64,000 nt of DNA from Lasiodiplodia sp. COLG20 (lineage: Eukaryota; Ascomycota; Dothideomycetes; Botryosphaeriales; Botryosphaeriaceae), in assembly GCA_009801085.1 (NCBI GenBank), contig VNWV01000006.1, positions 186,001 to 250,000 on the forward strand, read 5' to 3'. Below are positions 41,166 to 52,706 of this stretch, one piece after another; the first letter of the stretch is position 1; the number at the start of each line of letters is the position of its first letter. The notes beneath the pieces are model-generated. The model was given only the letters and a program-made list of their open reading frames with translations, searched no databases and was not told where the DNA came from. Both the position numbers and the translations under genes were made by a program.

Positions 41166-42148
41166 ACCTTGCCTGGCGGAGTCTATGGTCACATTAGACC
41201 GCCCAGATAGAGCGAACAAGACATTTAAATTGCATATGTTTGCGACAACAATACCCACCCAGATTTCTCGGCGCATCCCACAGCCATTACTATTCCATTA
41301 ATAGTCTTACATATTCATTCTTCAAGCGTGCCCCCCTTCTGAATGTTGAACAGTGCAAATGAATTGAACACTGCTTAAGAGCAGAATACAGCTGTGAAAC
41401 TACCTAAATATTATACACCAGTTGATTGTGGTGACGTCATAAAGTATATTGACTGGATCACGCTTTGGCGGTGAGACATACAAGGTACTAGCCTTGGTGT
41501 TGAAGTAAAAGGCAAAAATACGGCAGATAAACTCGGCAACAATAAAGTAAAGCACTGAGGTTTGACACTGAATATAGGTTAACACAATGTACTATGTACT
41601 ACGATATTGCATCTTATGAGTGTCAGGTGGCCAGGAATCATTAGTCAGCCGCGTTGGAATTGAATATTCGCAGATAAACACGAGCAATAAGACCACCACT
41701 GTAACATAACTTCGAAGATGTATTTGATTTTTGGGCGTAACCATTTGATTAATTGCCGGCATGCATAAGTGCCTTATCCGGCTCGACTTTGGACAGTTGA
41801 ACCCCATGTCTGTCTGTATGCATGTGTATAGTTTACGTCAGCTTCCACAAATAATACAGCTTCCTTGTCTAGCATGGAGTATTTCACTTCTGAAACCACG
41901 TGCCAGCAGGCTGAATTGCCTGTCCCATGTTGACTATGAAATACAGAATACTCCATCCTACACAGAGACTTCATGAAACAGGAGAAATTAATTGAAGCTA
42001 CGTAAAACCAAACTAAGAAGCAACACAGACGTAGGAAATTTTTGTAAAGCTACAGCTGGATATGTGTCCATAAAGGCCACATCTCTTCGAGCGCAATCGC
42101 TCGTACCAAAAGTGTGCCAGAAAGAGCATTTCTTGACACCAAATACAC
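41166..42148. other. AT-richer intergenic between convergent genes
   Basis: About 1 kb, visibly richer in A and T than the flanks. Short frames only. No gene or repeat recognised. Confidence 0.5.
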
Positions 42149-44015
42149 TTACTCGTCCTCAGTCGTCTCTTCCTCGCTTTCAAGCTCCTCACTCGGCAAA
42201 TTCCAGGAGAACCAGTCCTTGATATTCTCCAGCGCTTCCTCGCTGTCCGGCTTTCCCTCTCCCCAGATAGTCAACCACTCCTCCCATCCCAGCTCTTCAT
42301 CTTCCTCAGTGTCCGCCGCCTTCGACTTCCCCTTACCTTTACCCTTCTTCTTCTTCTTCTGCAGCTCCGCCAACCTCTTCGCCTTCTGCTCCGGGCTCTC
42401 CCAACTCCGCTGCCTTCCCCACCTCAAGCTGACCCACTGCCTCCCCAACTCACACACCCTCATCCCCTTATCCTTATCCTCGCTCCTCCACCCACCCTTC
42501 TTGAACGCCTGCCACCCAGGGAACAGCGCCATCCTGACCAGCGCGAGCTGAGACTGGGCCTTGTACCTTTTCTTCTCGATCTCGTCGGTGCCGTCGCTCT
42601 CGGGCATGTTCGTGAACGGGTTCTCGCGGATCATATAGCGGTAGTTGTAGGCGCGCATGGCCTTCTCGTCCCAGTAGTCGTCCTTGCCGGCGCAGACGCC
42701 GAAGTAGACGGTGCTGGGGTCGAACCGCATGTGCAGGGACAGGATGCCAGCGCGGACGACGATGGTGTAGAGGTCGGCGACGAGGTCGCGCTGGGCGTCG
42801 CCGCTGCCGCCGCCGCTGCGGAGCTCGCTCCAGGAGAGCTGCTGCTTCTTGTTCTTCGTTGGCGAGGTGGGGGGGCTGTAGCCCGCTTTCAACGCGTAGA
42901 TGGGCTCGAGCACCGTGTACAGCTGCCAGGCGAGGCGCTTGCTGGTGGCGATGAAGTCGGGCGGGAGGCCGAAGGGGTTGGTCGTGGGGTCCGTGGCTTT
43001 CTGGATGATCTTGCGGATGCGTTCGTAGCGGAGCTGGGCGCGGGTGAAGCCTGGTTTGTGTCCAGCCATGTTAGTATATATCTCGTCTTGGGGCAACGGC
43101 TTGCAAAATATACATACCATCATCGGGGTAGTTCCTGTGCTTGAGATCGATCTCCTTATGCAGCTCCTCTAGCTGCTTGGGGGTGGCGCCGAAACACAGG
43201 CTCGCGAAGACATGCTCCTCGAGAACCTTGCCGATGATGCCACTCACGAGTGCCTGTCGCTCAAACGGCTCCTTGAAGATATCCAGCCAATCCTTGACGC
43301 CGCGCGGTCCACCATTTGCAACGCAGCCAATGAGTAGTGCCGAGTGAACACTCATCTCGCGCAGCCTGGCTAAGACCTCTTCGTCGTCGTTGCTGAAAAG
43401 ATCTTTGAACTCGAAATGGTTTTCCGCAAACTCGCGAATCAAGCCAGGCTTCTCCGCCGTGTAGATTTCGTCCTCAGGCAACTGTAGTCCGACGAGCTCA
43501 CGCAGTTGGTCCTGGATGTACTGGTACGTGTGCTCGACATACTCCGGGCGCTCCTGGTAAAAGTCATTCTCATCGTCCGTGTCAACAAGGGTGTCATCCG
43601 TGACAGGAGGTGGCAGTTGCTTCGATACAGGGCTCACAGGAGTCCTGACTGCTGCCGTCGGCTCTTCATGGCCTGGATGGGGCCTTTTCTTGGTGCTGGA
43701 CCCCTTCGATTCCGGGGTCGTCTTAGCGGTGGATGGCTGAGTCACTGAAGATGACCGGGCCCTCGAAGATGACCGAGCCTTCGAAGATGACTTGTACGAT
43801 GAGGGCATTGATGTGCTACTGCGACGTGTTTCTCTTCCTGGTGTGGGCTCGGGAGTGAGGGGCGCAACTCCGCTTCCGCTCGGCATCGCCTGTCCGGTGT
43901 GAACAGGAGCTTCTTCGACAGGAGGTTTTTGATCGCAAGGGCGGCTGAACGACGGGGTTTTACGATGCGCCCTACCTGCCGTGCGGCGGCCACCCGGTGC
44001 ACCTTTGGGAGGCAT
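42149..44015 (-). CDS. Conserved-looking fungal protein of unknown function, 599 aa
   Basis: Two exons, 44015-43118 and 43050-42149, in phase. I start at the second of two possible ATGs (MPPKGAPGG at 44015), since the first (44039) adds only eight residues. Residues 1-150 are Ser/Pro/Arg/Lys rich and likely disordered, with several basic clusters fit for nuclear import. Residues ~150-520 are globular and helical, with a striking run DDENDFYQERPEYVEHTYQY and many Trp/Tyr residues. The tail has a Lys/Gly run (KKKKKGKGKGK) followed by an acidic, Trp-rich end. I do not recognise the family. The pattern (disordered basic head, folded core, acidic tail) hints at a nuclear protein, which is inference. 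Confidence 0.72.
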
Positions 44016-45123
44016 GGCAAATCTGGATGTGTCTTGCAAAACTTTGAGGATACAAAATTAGGTGGAAGTGGACTCCTGGATCAAACCACGGAGGAAAGAA
44101 ATCAGGAGCAGAGACAAGAGCTTCATAAAGAACAGAACGACCGGAAGTATTCACCATGAAAGCAAGCGGAACTGCATTGTGCATTTCCGTGTTCGGCCAT
44201 TGTTGGTGTTGCATCCCGGCTTCTTTGTCCATGAGCCCCGCATGCAGCGACTTCACTGTAGACAAACGGTTGAACAGGATTGGACAAGCGAACGGACAGG
44301 AACACAGATGATTCTTGCATGGAACTTTCGCCAGATTCAACACTAGAATTTACTTTCGCGGGGGGCAAAATGAGCAGGCGGTCACGAGTCTCCAGCGCGG
44401 GAGCGACCATCTTCGCAACTATAGGGAACCTGTGAACTAGGCACGCTATGCCGAATGTAGGAGGAATGCTGCAACTCAGTATTCACTTCTCACCGTACTA
44501 CGCAACACATTGTTGGCCACGAAATAATAGATGTTCCACGTATATTTCCATTTAAGGCGTGCAATTTGCTTATTAGGTCGGGGTCTAGGTGCGAGGCGAT
44601 CTGCGAGTCTCCTGAATGCATTATGTTACTTGCATGAACGCTACTCATGAACCCGGTCGCTACGGACGCACGGTCGGCCGATGGTCGCTTTCCCCGTAAT
44701 GTTTGCTAACAGCAAAACAAAGAAGCAGTCTTGAGCCGCTCCGCGCGAACAATCCAGGTATCGTATACACAAAGACCCAGCGGTGAGCATGTTGAGGCAT
44801 TGCAGCAGTAGCAGGCAGTACGCGCAAATGGCCCAGACTAGGATGACCAATCCCGAAAGGATAAGCCCATCTTGCGCGGCTTCCTACTTCGCCCTGTAAA
44901 GCTATTGCGTACTTTGTGAAAGCGGTGGGTTGGGTATGCAACGGCGCAACGGCGTAGAGAAAGCGCTAGACCTATTCCGGAAAATGCGTGGATCCTACAC
45001 GTGGTAGCGCTCCCTGTCGCAGTATCACGCAGAACGAACCTACCGGCTCAACACGTGGAAGACGCGGTAACCATTCCAGAGTGGTCGTGGTGGCTCTGGT
45101 TATTAATAGTTTGGGCTCGTTCT
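44016..45123. other. Intergenic, no gene seen
   Basis: About 1.1 kb. Several frames of 60-120 codons on both strands carry no motif or consistent splicing. Confidence 0.5.
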
Positions 45124-46153
45124 TCACCTCGCTTCGTCAACTGCAGGTCCTTTTGACGAGCCCAACTCGTGTGCACGTTGCTGTTGTCCCTGCTGCCAGA
45201 TCTGTTTGAGTGTGGGCCTACGAGAGGCCTCCTCACGCAGTCTCTCGACTTGCCTCATCGGCCGCTCCGGCTTCCTCGCCTTTACGTCGGCAATAGCTGA
45301 CGGCACACCTCTTGTAGTTAGGTCCATAAACGAGTTGGTCCGCGCCCGCGGATGATAAGGACCGTACCAGAAGGTGCGCTCGATGTAGTCTCGATGATTC
45401 ATTTCCGATGTGTCCGCCACGACGTGGAACACGCGTGTACGCTGCGGCTCGGGGACGTGCTTGGGCGCGGAATCCGGGCCTGGCTGCTGCTCGGCGGCAT
45501 AGTCGGGTTCGGTTTGGTTGACCACTTCGGTGTCCGGGCTCGCGGAGCTGGTCTCGGATCGGGCACCGTCCGAAACATCGCTCGAGGCTGTGTCGTGTTG
45601 GGCCGACTGGGCCGTTTCCTGAGGCTCGAGGAAAGCATTGATCGTCTGGTTTAGAAGCGTGCTTGGGCGGATCATTTCCTCAGCGCCGGGCTTGCTAGGG
45701 CCGTCTTTGATGGTGAACTCGACGTGGTCCATGACGTCCACCACGTCTAGATCCAGGTCGGCACCTAGCGCCGACGCCGTTGCATCCTCCCGGGCCGACT
45801 GAGAAGTTTGCTCGTGAAGCTCGCCAACGTGGTCGCCACCAACGGGTTCGAGCGTGAAACGCAACGGCGACGCTTTGAGCAGGCTGGCAGCGGAGGTGGA
45901 GTCTCGGTAAATGGCGAGACAGGAATTCGGGGCGGGCTGGAGGTAGTCAAACTGCGTGCGCGGGCTCCATGTGAGCGTCTGCACTCGCTCCGCATTGCTG
46001 ATCTGATCGTCTTACCCGAAGGCTCTTAAACATGGTCACTTCGCCGAACTGCTGGAGGACGTGGAGGAGCTCGCGGCTCTCGCTTAGCGTGGCCGGGCGC
46101 GGGTAGACCTTGAGGTGGACGGCCTTGGACGCGGCGGACCTGAAGGCAGCCAT
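45124..46153 (-). CDS. RRM-like fungal protein, 321 aa
   Basis: Exons 46153-46016 and 45951-45124, with a phase-0 junction across a 64-base intron. The first ~90 residues follow the RRM order: strand (VHLKVYPRP), helix (SESRELLHVLQQF), strand (EVTMFKSLR), then FDYLQPAPNSCLAIYRDS as the RNP1-like strand and helix. The rest is acidic and low in complexity up to residue ~220. A basic C-terminal segment follows, with FWYGPYHPRARTNS and RQVERLREEASRRP, which could bind RNA or ribosome. Such a small RRM plus conserved C-terminal patch occurs in fungal mitochondrial or nuclear RNA-binding proteins; I cannot tell which. Confidence 0.65.
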
Positions 46154-46744
46154 GGCGGGCGCAATTGGGCGCGCTCGGTGCTGGGCGCGAGAGTGGAGGT
46201 GCGGCTTGACTTCTGCAAGACGCGACGCTCTCGCAGGGCGACGTCTTCGCTAATCAAGCGTGCATGCAGAACGCCGATCTGCCGACGCCAATCACGTGCA
46301 CGAGCAGCGGGCCCTCCGTCGGGAACGAGCCGCCGGTGGAGCTGCAGTTCTGGCTTGCACTAAGTAAAACTCTGATAATTACTGTCTGTACGTGGGTGTA
46401 CGTCAAATAATAACTACATGGCTTGGGGAACAATGGTAGGCAGTGGTGGTCTAAGTAGAAATGAAATGACCGCCCCTGTGCAGAAGAGAGCCTCCGAGTC
46501 CCGGCTCGGCCGTATGAAACCCCATCGCGTGGTACCCCCTGGTCCAAGCTGGGGTGGTAGTACCCAAAGAACGCCTGTGTCCGCCGTGCGCGTGCGAACA
46601 TCATATTACAATGCTGTATCCCTATAATGCGTCGCGCAATGTTTCCAGCGCATGGGGTATCAAATAAGAATGCTTCGTGTCCCCTCAACCGTAACGCCTG
46701 AAATCAGTCACCCGAGAGGTGACGACGATCCGATGATCCTGAAA
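46154..46744. other. Intergenic between two minus-strand genes
   Basis: About 590 bases containing the promoter of the RRM-like gene and the 3' flank of the next one. Nothing else supported. Confidence 0.5.
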
Positions 46745-47380
46745 TCACCTATGGCTCGTCATCTTGCGTGGGTGACGCCTGCGGAAACGAATATTTTTGG
46801 ATACGGCCGCCGTGCTGAGCACCTCGCCCGATCGCCTGTAGCGGAGGCTTTGCGAGATGGCGGGCGAGCTGTTGCTGCGGGGCAAGTCGTAGGGCTCGTC
46901 GTCGGCGTCGTCGCCGCAGCAGTCCGACGACGAGACGACCGAGTCGTTGCGTGACGCCAGCTTGCACTGGTCCCCTGACTCGATCATCTTCTGGACCAGC
47001 GACGAGATGTCGCGCATGTGCGCTGCGTCGCACTGGAGCTGCGTGTGCGCCTGTCTGCGCGCGCGGATGGCCGAAGGGTCCGGGAAAGCGTCGTCCGGGA
47101 AGTATGACGAGGTGGGTGACGAGGCCGAGGTGGATGTCCAGTCGTCGTGCTCGGTCCACGGCGCCGGGAGTTCGAAGGGCGATGCGGGTGCCTGGTACAG
47201 TTCGCCACCGATGTTTTGCGCGCCGAAGCGGCGCGACAGCTCGGCTACGGACATGGCGGTTTGCTCGGATACGGGCGATGAGGTGGGCGAGATGGAGACG
47301 TCCGGATAGGCGTAGTCGTCCGGGTCGTCGAGTGAGGAGGGGTGCCGCGACGCGGCGGCGAAGCTGAAGCTCTCGAACAT
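46745..47380 (-). CDS. Ser-rich fungal protein of unknown function, 211 aa
   Basis: A single frame. Upstream in-frame ATGs exist (to 47770), but that extension is Arg/Pro-rich and looks like leader, so I choose ATG 47380 (MFESFSFAAA). The product is Ser/Asp/Pro rich, with a helical middle (DAAHMRDISSLVQKMIES) and a basic end (SKNIRFRRRHPRK). This combination of a short helical motif and a conserved-looking basic C-terminus appears in small fungal proteins of unknown role. Its neighbour upstream, the HET gene, is divergent. Confidence 0.55.
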   Translation of the reverse strand: MFESFSFAAASRHPSSLDDPDDYAYPDVSISPTSSPVSEQTAMSVAELSRRFGAQNIGGELYQAPASPFELPAPWTEHDDWTSTSASSPTSSYFPDDAFPDPSAIRARRQAHTQLQCDAAHMRDISSLVQKMIESGDQCKLASRNDSVVSSSDCCGDDADDEPYDLPRSNSSPAISQSLRYRRSGEVLSTAAVSKNIRFRRRHPRKMTSHR

Positions 47381-48339
47381 GTGGATGGATTGGACTGTAG
47401 CGGGTGTCTCTAGGGCGGGAGTCGAGGAGCGCGTGGGGGTGCAAGGGCGGGCTTCATGGGCGGGCCGTTGAGTGAAGCAGTTGTACTTGTAGGGCAGCGA
47501 GGCTGGCGCTGGGGAATGCTGGTAGCGTGTGCTTTGGTCTCGACGGCGTCCTCTAGCGCAGGTGAGCAAGCTTGGAGCATAAAACCAGCGAACCACGGCC
47601 ATGGGACGACGCCATGGCGTAGTGGGTGGCCAGGGCTGCGAAAAACAGGAGAGCTCGAGATGAGAAAAGCCTGGGCCCGATTCAGCCCTGCGCCGTGGGT
47701 GGCGAAATAGGAGAGGAGTCGACGCCCCCATGCGCACCGCACAGGCGCCCTGGACTCGACGCCTAATCATGCTGGTCCATACGCCATAGGTGGCCGACTC
47801 GTCGCGTCGAGCTGCGTCGCTGGGGGCGGGCTGTGCCTGGCGAGGGGTGTGGTAGCAGTCGCTGAGATTGGCCGATCGGCGTAGTCAGCGTGCGGAGAGG
47901 CGCGCTAGAAAGTGTCGTCGAAGGCGTAGCGAACAGCGTCCAGCCCTGCTCTGGCTTGCACCATTCCTGAAACGAGAAGGGAGCACGGTGGCGGCTCCTA
48001 TCATTCCCGCCGCAGCTTCTCAGCAGCGCCATCAGCCATCAGCCAGCAACCAGTAGCACGCAGGGCGCGGCGGGAGGAGCAGGCAGCCTCACCGCGCAGC
48101 AAGGCAGCCGTTCCGCCCCGTCGCCGCGCCAGGCACCCAGGCACCGCCAAACCACCGCCGCCGTCGTCCAGCATCGGCGCGCCCGAGACGAACCAATTCT
48201 TGACGACAAGCTTTGCGGAGGCTGCACGAAGCTGCTGATTCGACGCGGCTCGACATCACCTTCCAAATCCCCATGCGCCCAATAATCCCGCATTCGCAAA
48301 TAGCAGACCTCTGAGGCCGTGCCCTCCACCACCCGAGGC
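47381..48339. promoter_or_regulatory. GC-rich divergent promoter region
   Basis: About 960 bases between two divergent ATGs. It is rich in G and C and could carry an upstream exon of the minus-strand gene. No defined motif found. Confidence 0.35.
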
Positions 48340-50583
48340 ATGGCTCTCTGCGCAGCCTGCACCGCCATCAACATCCCGGCCCTGACTGCTGAGGTCGACG
48401 ACCCGCCTGCCTGGCTGCCCCGGCCGGGCGAGTCGTCCAGCGTCACGGGCATGGTCCACCTCCGCGACGCTCGTCAGCTCCCGCGCTCCGCTGCCGCCTG
48501 CTCGTTCTGTGCGCTGATCGCGGCCTCCGTCCTGCAAAACCACTGCGCCAGCCATCTGACTTCAAACGAGCCGCCGTCCTGGGACGAGGCTGAGCTGGAC
48601 AGCCGTGTCGCCGCCGGGCCAGTGTACCTCCAGCTGAGGAGGAATGGCGTCGGCCGCCTGCCGCGCGAGCGCCCGAACGCCCACCTGGAGCTGCTCGGCA
48701 AGGCGCTGGCCGTGTTCTTGCCCGGGGTCGATGGTGTTGCTCTGCGAGGCCGAATCCGTTTGTACGCGCAGCCAGGTATGACACGAGTCCGGTGACCGGG
48801 AAGCCGGGTGCTCCACTGCTGAACGCCGTCTTAGACAGCCCCGCCTTCACAAGCGGCGACGTCCTGTGCGGGCCTCCGCTGCCCTCGTCTGATTGTCCCG
48901 AGGCGTTCCGCATGACGCGCGAATGGCTGAGCACCTGCTTGAATTTTCACCCGAGCTGCAGGCGTACGTTGTCAAAGTCGACCCTCGATGAGACAGCCGA
49001 GCCCGTCCTGCCCACCCGCGTCATCGACGTTGCACCGCCCGATGGATCGGCGAACGTCCGCTTGATCCAATCCATGGGTGACTGTGGCCGATATGTGACA
49101 CTCAGCCATTGCTGGGGCCCGCCGTCTAAACACCCTCTCACCACCACCACAGCCACCTTGCCACAGCATCTGACAGAGATCCCCTGGCACCGCCTGCCCA
49201 AGACCTTCCGCGACGCCATCACCGTCGTAAGATCGCTGGGTATCCGCTATATTTGGATCGACTCGCTGTGCATCGTGCAGGACGATCATGATGATTGGCT
49301 GCGCGAGTCCGAGCAGATGGGCATGATCTACGAGCGAGCTGTGCTGACCATTGCAGCATGCCATGCCAGAGACTGCACCGAAGGCTGCTTCTTCGAGAGA
49401 CCTCCCAATCGCCCCGCTGTGCAACTGCCCTACTGGAACTCCCAGGGACAGCAGGACGGTCACATCTACGGCACGCTACTGCCCGTGAATTACTTTTCCA
49501 TCAGCCCAGAATTCAGCCCTTTGTCCGAGAGAGCGTGGGCGACTCAGTAGGTAACCTGCCTGATTTGGCAACTCTGCTCCGGAACTAACCATTCCTCGAC
49601 AGAGAGTGGTTGTTGTCTAGGAGGGTCATCTTCTACACAAGAGAATGTATCGTGTGGTCTTGCCGAACCTTAACCCAACGAGAAACAAGGGATTCGTTTC
49701 ATGACACGTACTACTCTCTCTCTCTATTGCACCAACAAAACTCAGCCGAGCTAACGCATCGACAAGGGCGCGTAACACCCGCTGGAAAATCATTGTGGAG
49801 AAGTACTCGGCCAGAAAATTGACTAATGCAACGGACCGGCTTATAGCGCTTAAAGGTTTAGCGAATGAGCTGCAGAAGATTAACAGCACTAAATGCATCC
49901 ACGGCATTTGGGCAGATACGCTCGCAGACGGTCTTCTCTGGTTCTCCTTGCAACCCGCAGACAGAGACAAGAGTCCAAACCACCTTCCAACCTGGTCGTG
50001 GGCGTCGACGTGTCACGGCGTGCGGTACCAAAAGATTGAGAGGGCGAGTCGGATATGTCGGCGCTTACGCATAGCGGAGGACGACGACAGGGTGGTTGAA
50101 GCCATCGGTTGGATCAAAAAGCTGCCTCATCTTAGGCCACTCCCCGACGTTACACCCAAGCGACAGGATAGCGGGTTCTCTTCCGTTTCACAGGACCAGG
50201 GCGACCCTGATCCACAGCTGACCAGTATGATAGCCAGCATTGAGGGCAATCTCCACGACAAGTTCTCGTCGCTCAGCTTCGATCTAACGGAACACCCACT
50301 CGGCTGGGGATTGACCTACCTGATCTGCGACGCCAATCAACAGCTAGTTGGATGGGCGTCGTTGGACGAAGGCAAGCTATTGAATCAAGATGTCTATTCT
50401 CTTGCCGTATTGGGGAAGGATGGTAAACATTTTCCTGGCGGAACTTACCATCACTGGATTCTCTTACTCGTGCCCTGTGGCACACAAGGGGATAGTGAAA
50501 TATACAGGAGAGTCGGAGTTGGGAAGATAGAGTGGCAAGGGTGGTACGCAGATACCGAGAGGAGAAAAGTACGGATTGTATGA
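48340..50583 (+). CDS. HET-domain (heterokaryon incompatibility) protein
   Basis: Exons 48340-48775, 48835-49546, 49603-49707 and 49767-50583, ~689 residues. Intron 1 (59 bases) ends at CTTAG after a CTGAAC branch. It removes an apparent frame break and joins LYAQP to DSPAFTSGD. The N-terminus opens with a Cys pair (MALCAACTA), common in fungal HET proteins. HET core blocks appear in order: YVTLSHCWG, TTTATLPQHL, IPWHRLPKTFRDAI, GIRYIWIDSLCIVQDD and SPLSERAWATQEWLLSRR. A longer C-terminal domain with WKIIVEKYSARKLTNATDR and LPTWSWAST follows, typical of the family. HET proteins can trigger growth arrest or death of fused cells upon non-self recognition. Partner unknown. Confidence 0.92.
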
Positions 50584-51271
50584 GACATTTGTCTGAATGG
50601 ATATCCACGATATATGACATGAACGACTGTTTCTAGATGCGATGATTCTCGGGGATCGAATGTAACGAGGATCAGGATATAGCATACCGCAATCACAGGG
50701 CTTTTGCGGATCATGCAAAGACCATCACTGAACTCTACATTCACAGGTCTCAGAGCAGTTTCGTGGATCCAGCAATGTCGGCAAATTATTTATGTACATT
50801 CCTGTCAAATGTAGAGCTTTCTCACCTACTGGAGAACTATCGTATCCAAGAACCCGCCATCACATTGAGGCGCAAACATCCAATATGTGCAAGTTATCAC
50901 CTCCGAAGAAATAAGAATACTGAAAAAGGTGTTTACAGGCCTTGGTGATGCCTTTCCGTTGGCACCATGAGATCCGAGCACAATGCCTCCCACCAACCAC
51001 TTACCTGGCGACGATCAATCTTTCGGTAAACTGAGCCTCGACGTCATTCTCGCTACAACACTATAGCACTCCTTTCACTTACAGCTCCCCTGTAGCCGTT
51101 TCAGTCCGCTTCGCTAACAAATGTGATACCGCAATCTCAGAATATCCCAAACTCGAGCCAGGCCATGCCCTTAGCCCGTAAAATTGCCCAGACCTCGTGA
51201 AAGAGAGCGCGCGTCATCCACTCAGCCCCGCCGTGCCCCGCTACAACCCCCCCCACCACCCCTCTCCCATC
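50584..51271. other. Intergenic
   Basis: About 690 bases between two plus-strand genes. No supported gene. The last ~150 bases form the leader/promoter of the gene at 51272. Confidence 0.5.
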
Positions 51272-52244
51272 ATGGCCGCGAACAGCGCCCCCGGCGGCTT
51301 CTTCCCGCCAGACTCGATCGCGACACCGCCCGCTTCCTCCACCGCCTCGTCCAGCGCGACGGGCAGCTCGCGCCTGCCGCACCCGCGCTCGAAGCCGCTC
51401 AAGACGGGCGGCCCCAAGGAATCGGCCTTCATCCGGTACGCGGACGAGCGCGTGCGGCAGATACAGCGGCGATACGCGAAGCGCGGTTCCTCATCCGCCG
51501 ATGCTACTGGCACCAGCGCGAACAATGATGGCAGTGGCAGCGCGCGGAGCGGCGGTGGCGATGTGAAGGGATACGCGAGCCTGAAGGAGGCGTGTCGGGA
51601 CATAGACCAGTTGATGGATGTGGTGTGGGTATCTGGGACGCGTATGTGCTCGCCTGTTTCCTATGGGTGAGGTGTTTGCTGACGTTTGCTGTAAAGCGAG
51701 CTTGCAGATGGCATACCTCCTCACGCTAGCGGACCTCGTAAACGAGTACATGAAAGGCTTCCCGGTCTCCCCAGCGCCGCTATTCCGATCTCTGGATAAG
51801 CTGGATCATGCGTTTGCGTCGTTACTGCAGGGAAGGGACGTGGAGACCGGCGAGGAGCTACCGGGCTTTGATGGCGGGAGGAAGGTCAATGCGACGGAGA
51901 AGGTGCGGATCAATAGCATGGTAAACTACGCGCGTTCGGCGGTGGTGGAAGTCATGCTGAAGTACAACCCCGAGATGGACGATGCTGAGGAAGAGGAGGA
52001 AACGGCGCAGGAGTCTGGCGCTGACATAGAGGCGGATGAGGCAGGCGATTATGGGGTCGATGATGTGGAGGGGACTTGGGATATGAAGACGGCGAAGGTT
52101 TACGACCGAACGCTGGTTGAGTTAGGAGATGACTTAACCAATGCTCCACCTATTGGTTTGAGGGTAGAGAAGCCGGAGGATGCTTGTCGGCCAAAGGAGA
52201 CGGATCTTGAAGATTCAGACCGGGTCATGGAATTGGATGATTGA
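51272..52244 (+). CDS. Conserved fungal protein sometimes annotated as meiotic-recombination-like
   Basis: Exons 51272-51641 and 51697-52244, 305 residues, in phase (C|CG junction giving SGTPSLQM). Residues 1-50 are Ser/Pro rich. The core has ESAFIRYADERVRQIQRRY, then LKEACRDIDQLMDVVWVSGT and LQMAYLLTLADLVNEYMKGF, ending in a helix (LFRSLDKLDHAFASLLQG). A very acidic tail follows (EEEEETAQESGADIE). I recall this core from fungal proteins labelled as meiotic recombination proteins, but the label is weak and I do not rely on it. No motif points to an enzyme. Function should be regarded as unknown. Confidence 0.7.
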
Positions 52245-52706
52245 GGATTCATGGTGGTCAACGCTATCCCGAAGGTGAGCTGCTTGACTTATAGACCAAA
52301 TCTGTCAAGATCATGGCTTCCGAGTGAGCAGCGTCTTGTGAACGACACGAGGTAGTGAGCTACATCTTGAACGGCGAAGACGAAGAGTGAGGTGGAGGGT
52401 GCCATCGCGCCGTTCCTGTCACGAGCTCGAGCTTTCTTGCGCATTCTGCCGTTTCGGGTCACGAGTTTGCCGCATGGATCTATGCGCAGGTGAGGTTCGC
52501 GCAGAAGATGTCTTGGAGGGTGTCGACGCGTTGAATACATTGTCTTTTCGCGCGTCCCGGCTGTACCTTAACACCCGCACTTCTACTGCACCCAAACTTC
52601 CTCCCTACATCACACGTTCTTCGACGTCCAACCTCACTCGACGCGCTCTTTTTCCCGTCGCTCTCTGCATCTGAGCACCCGGCGAACCTTGTCCGCCCTC
52701 TTCGCC
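52245..52706. other. Intergenic
   Basis: About 460 bases, including the presumed promoter of the gene at 52707. No gene seen. Confidence 0.5.

Noticed and set aside
48776..48834. Apparent frameshift in the HET gene
   Set aside because: A 59-base intron with GTATGA donor, CTGAAC branch and CTTAG acceptor joins the exons in phase and gives a family-like junction.
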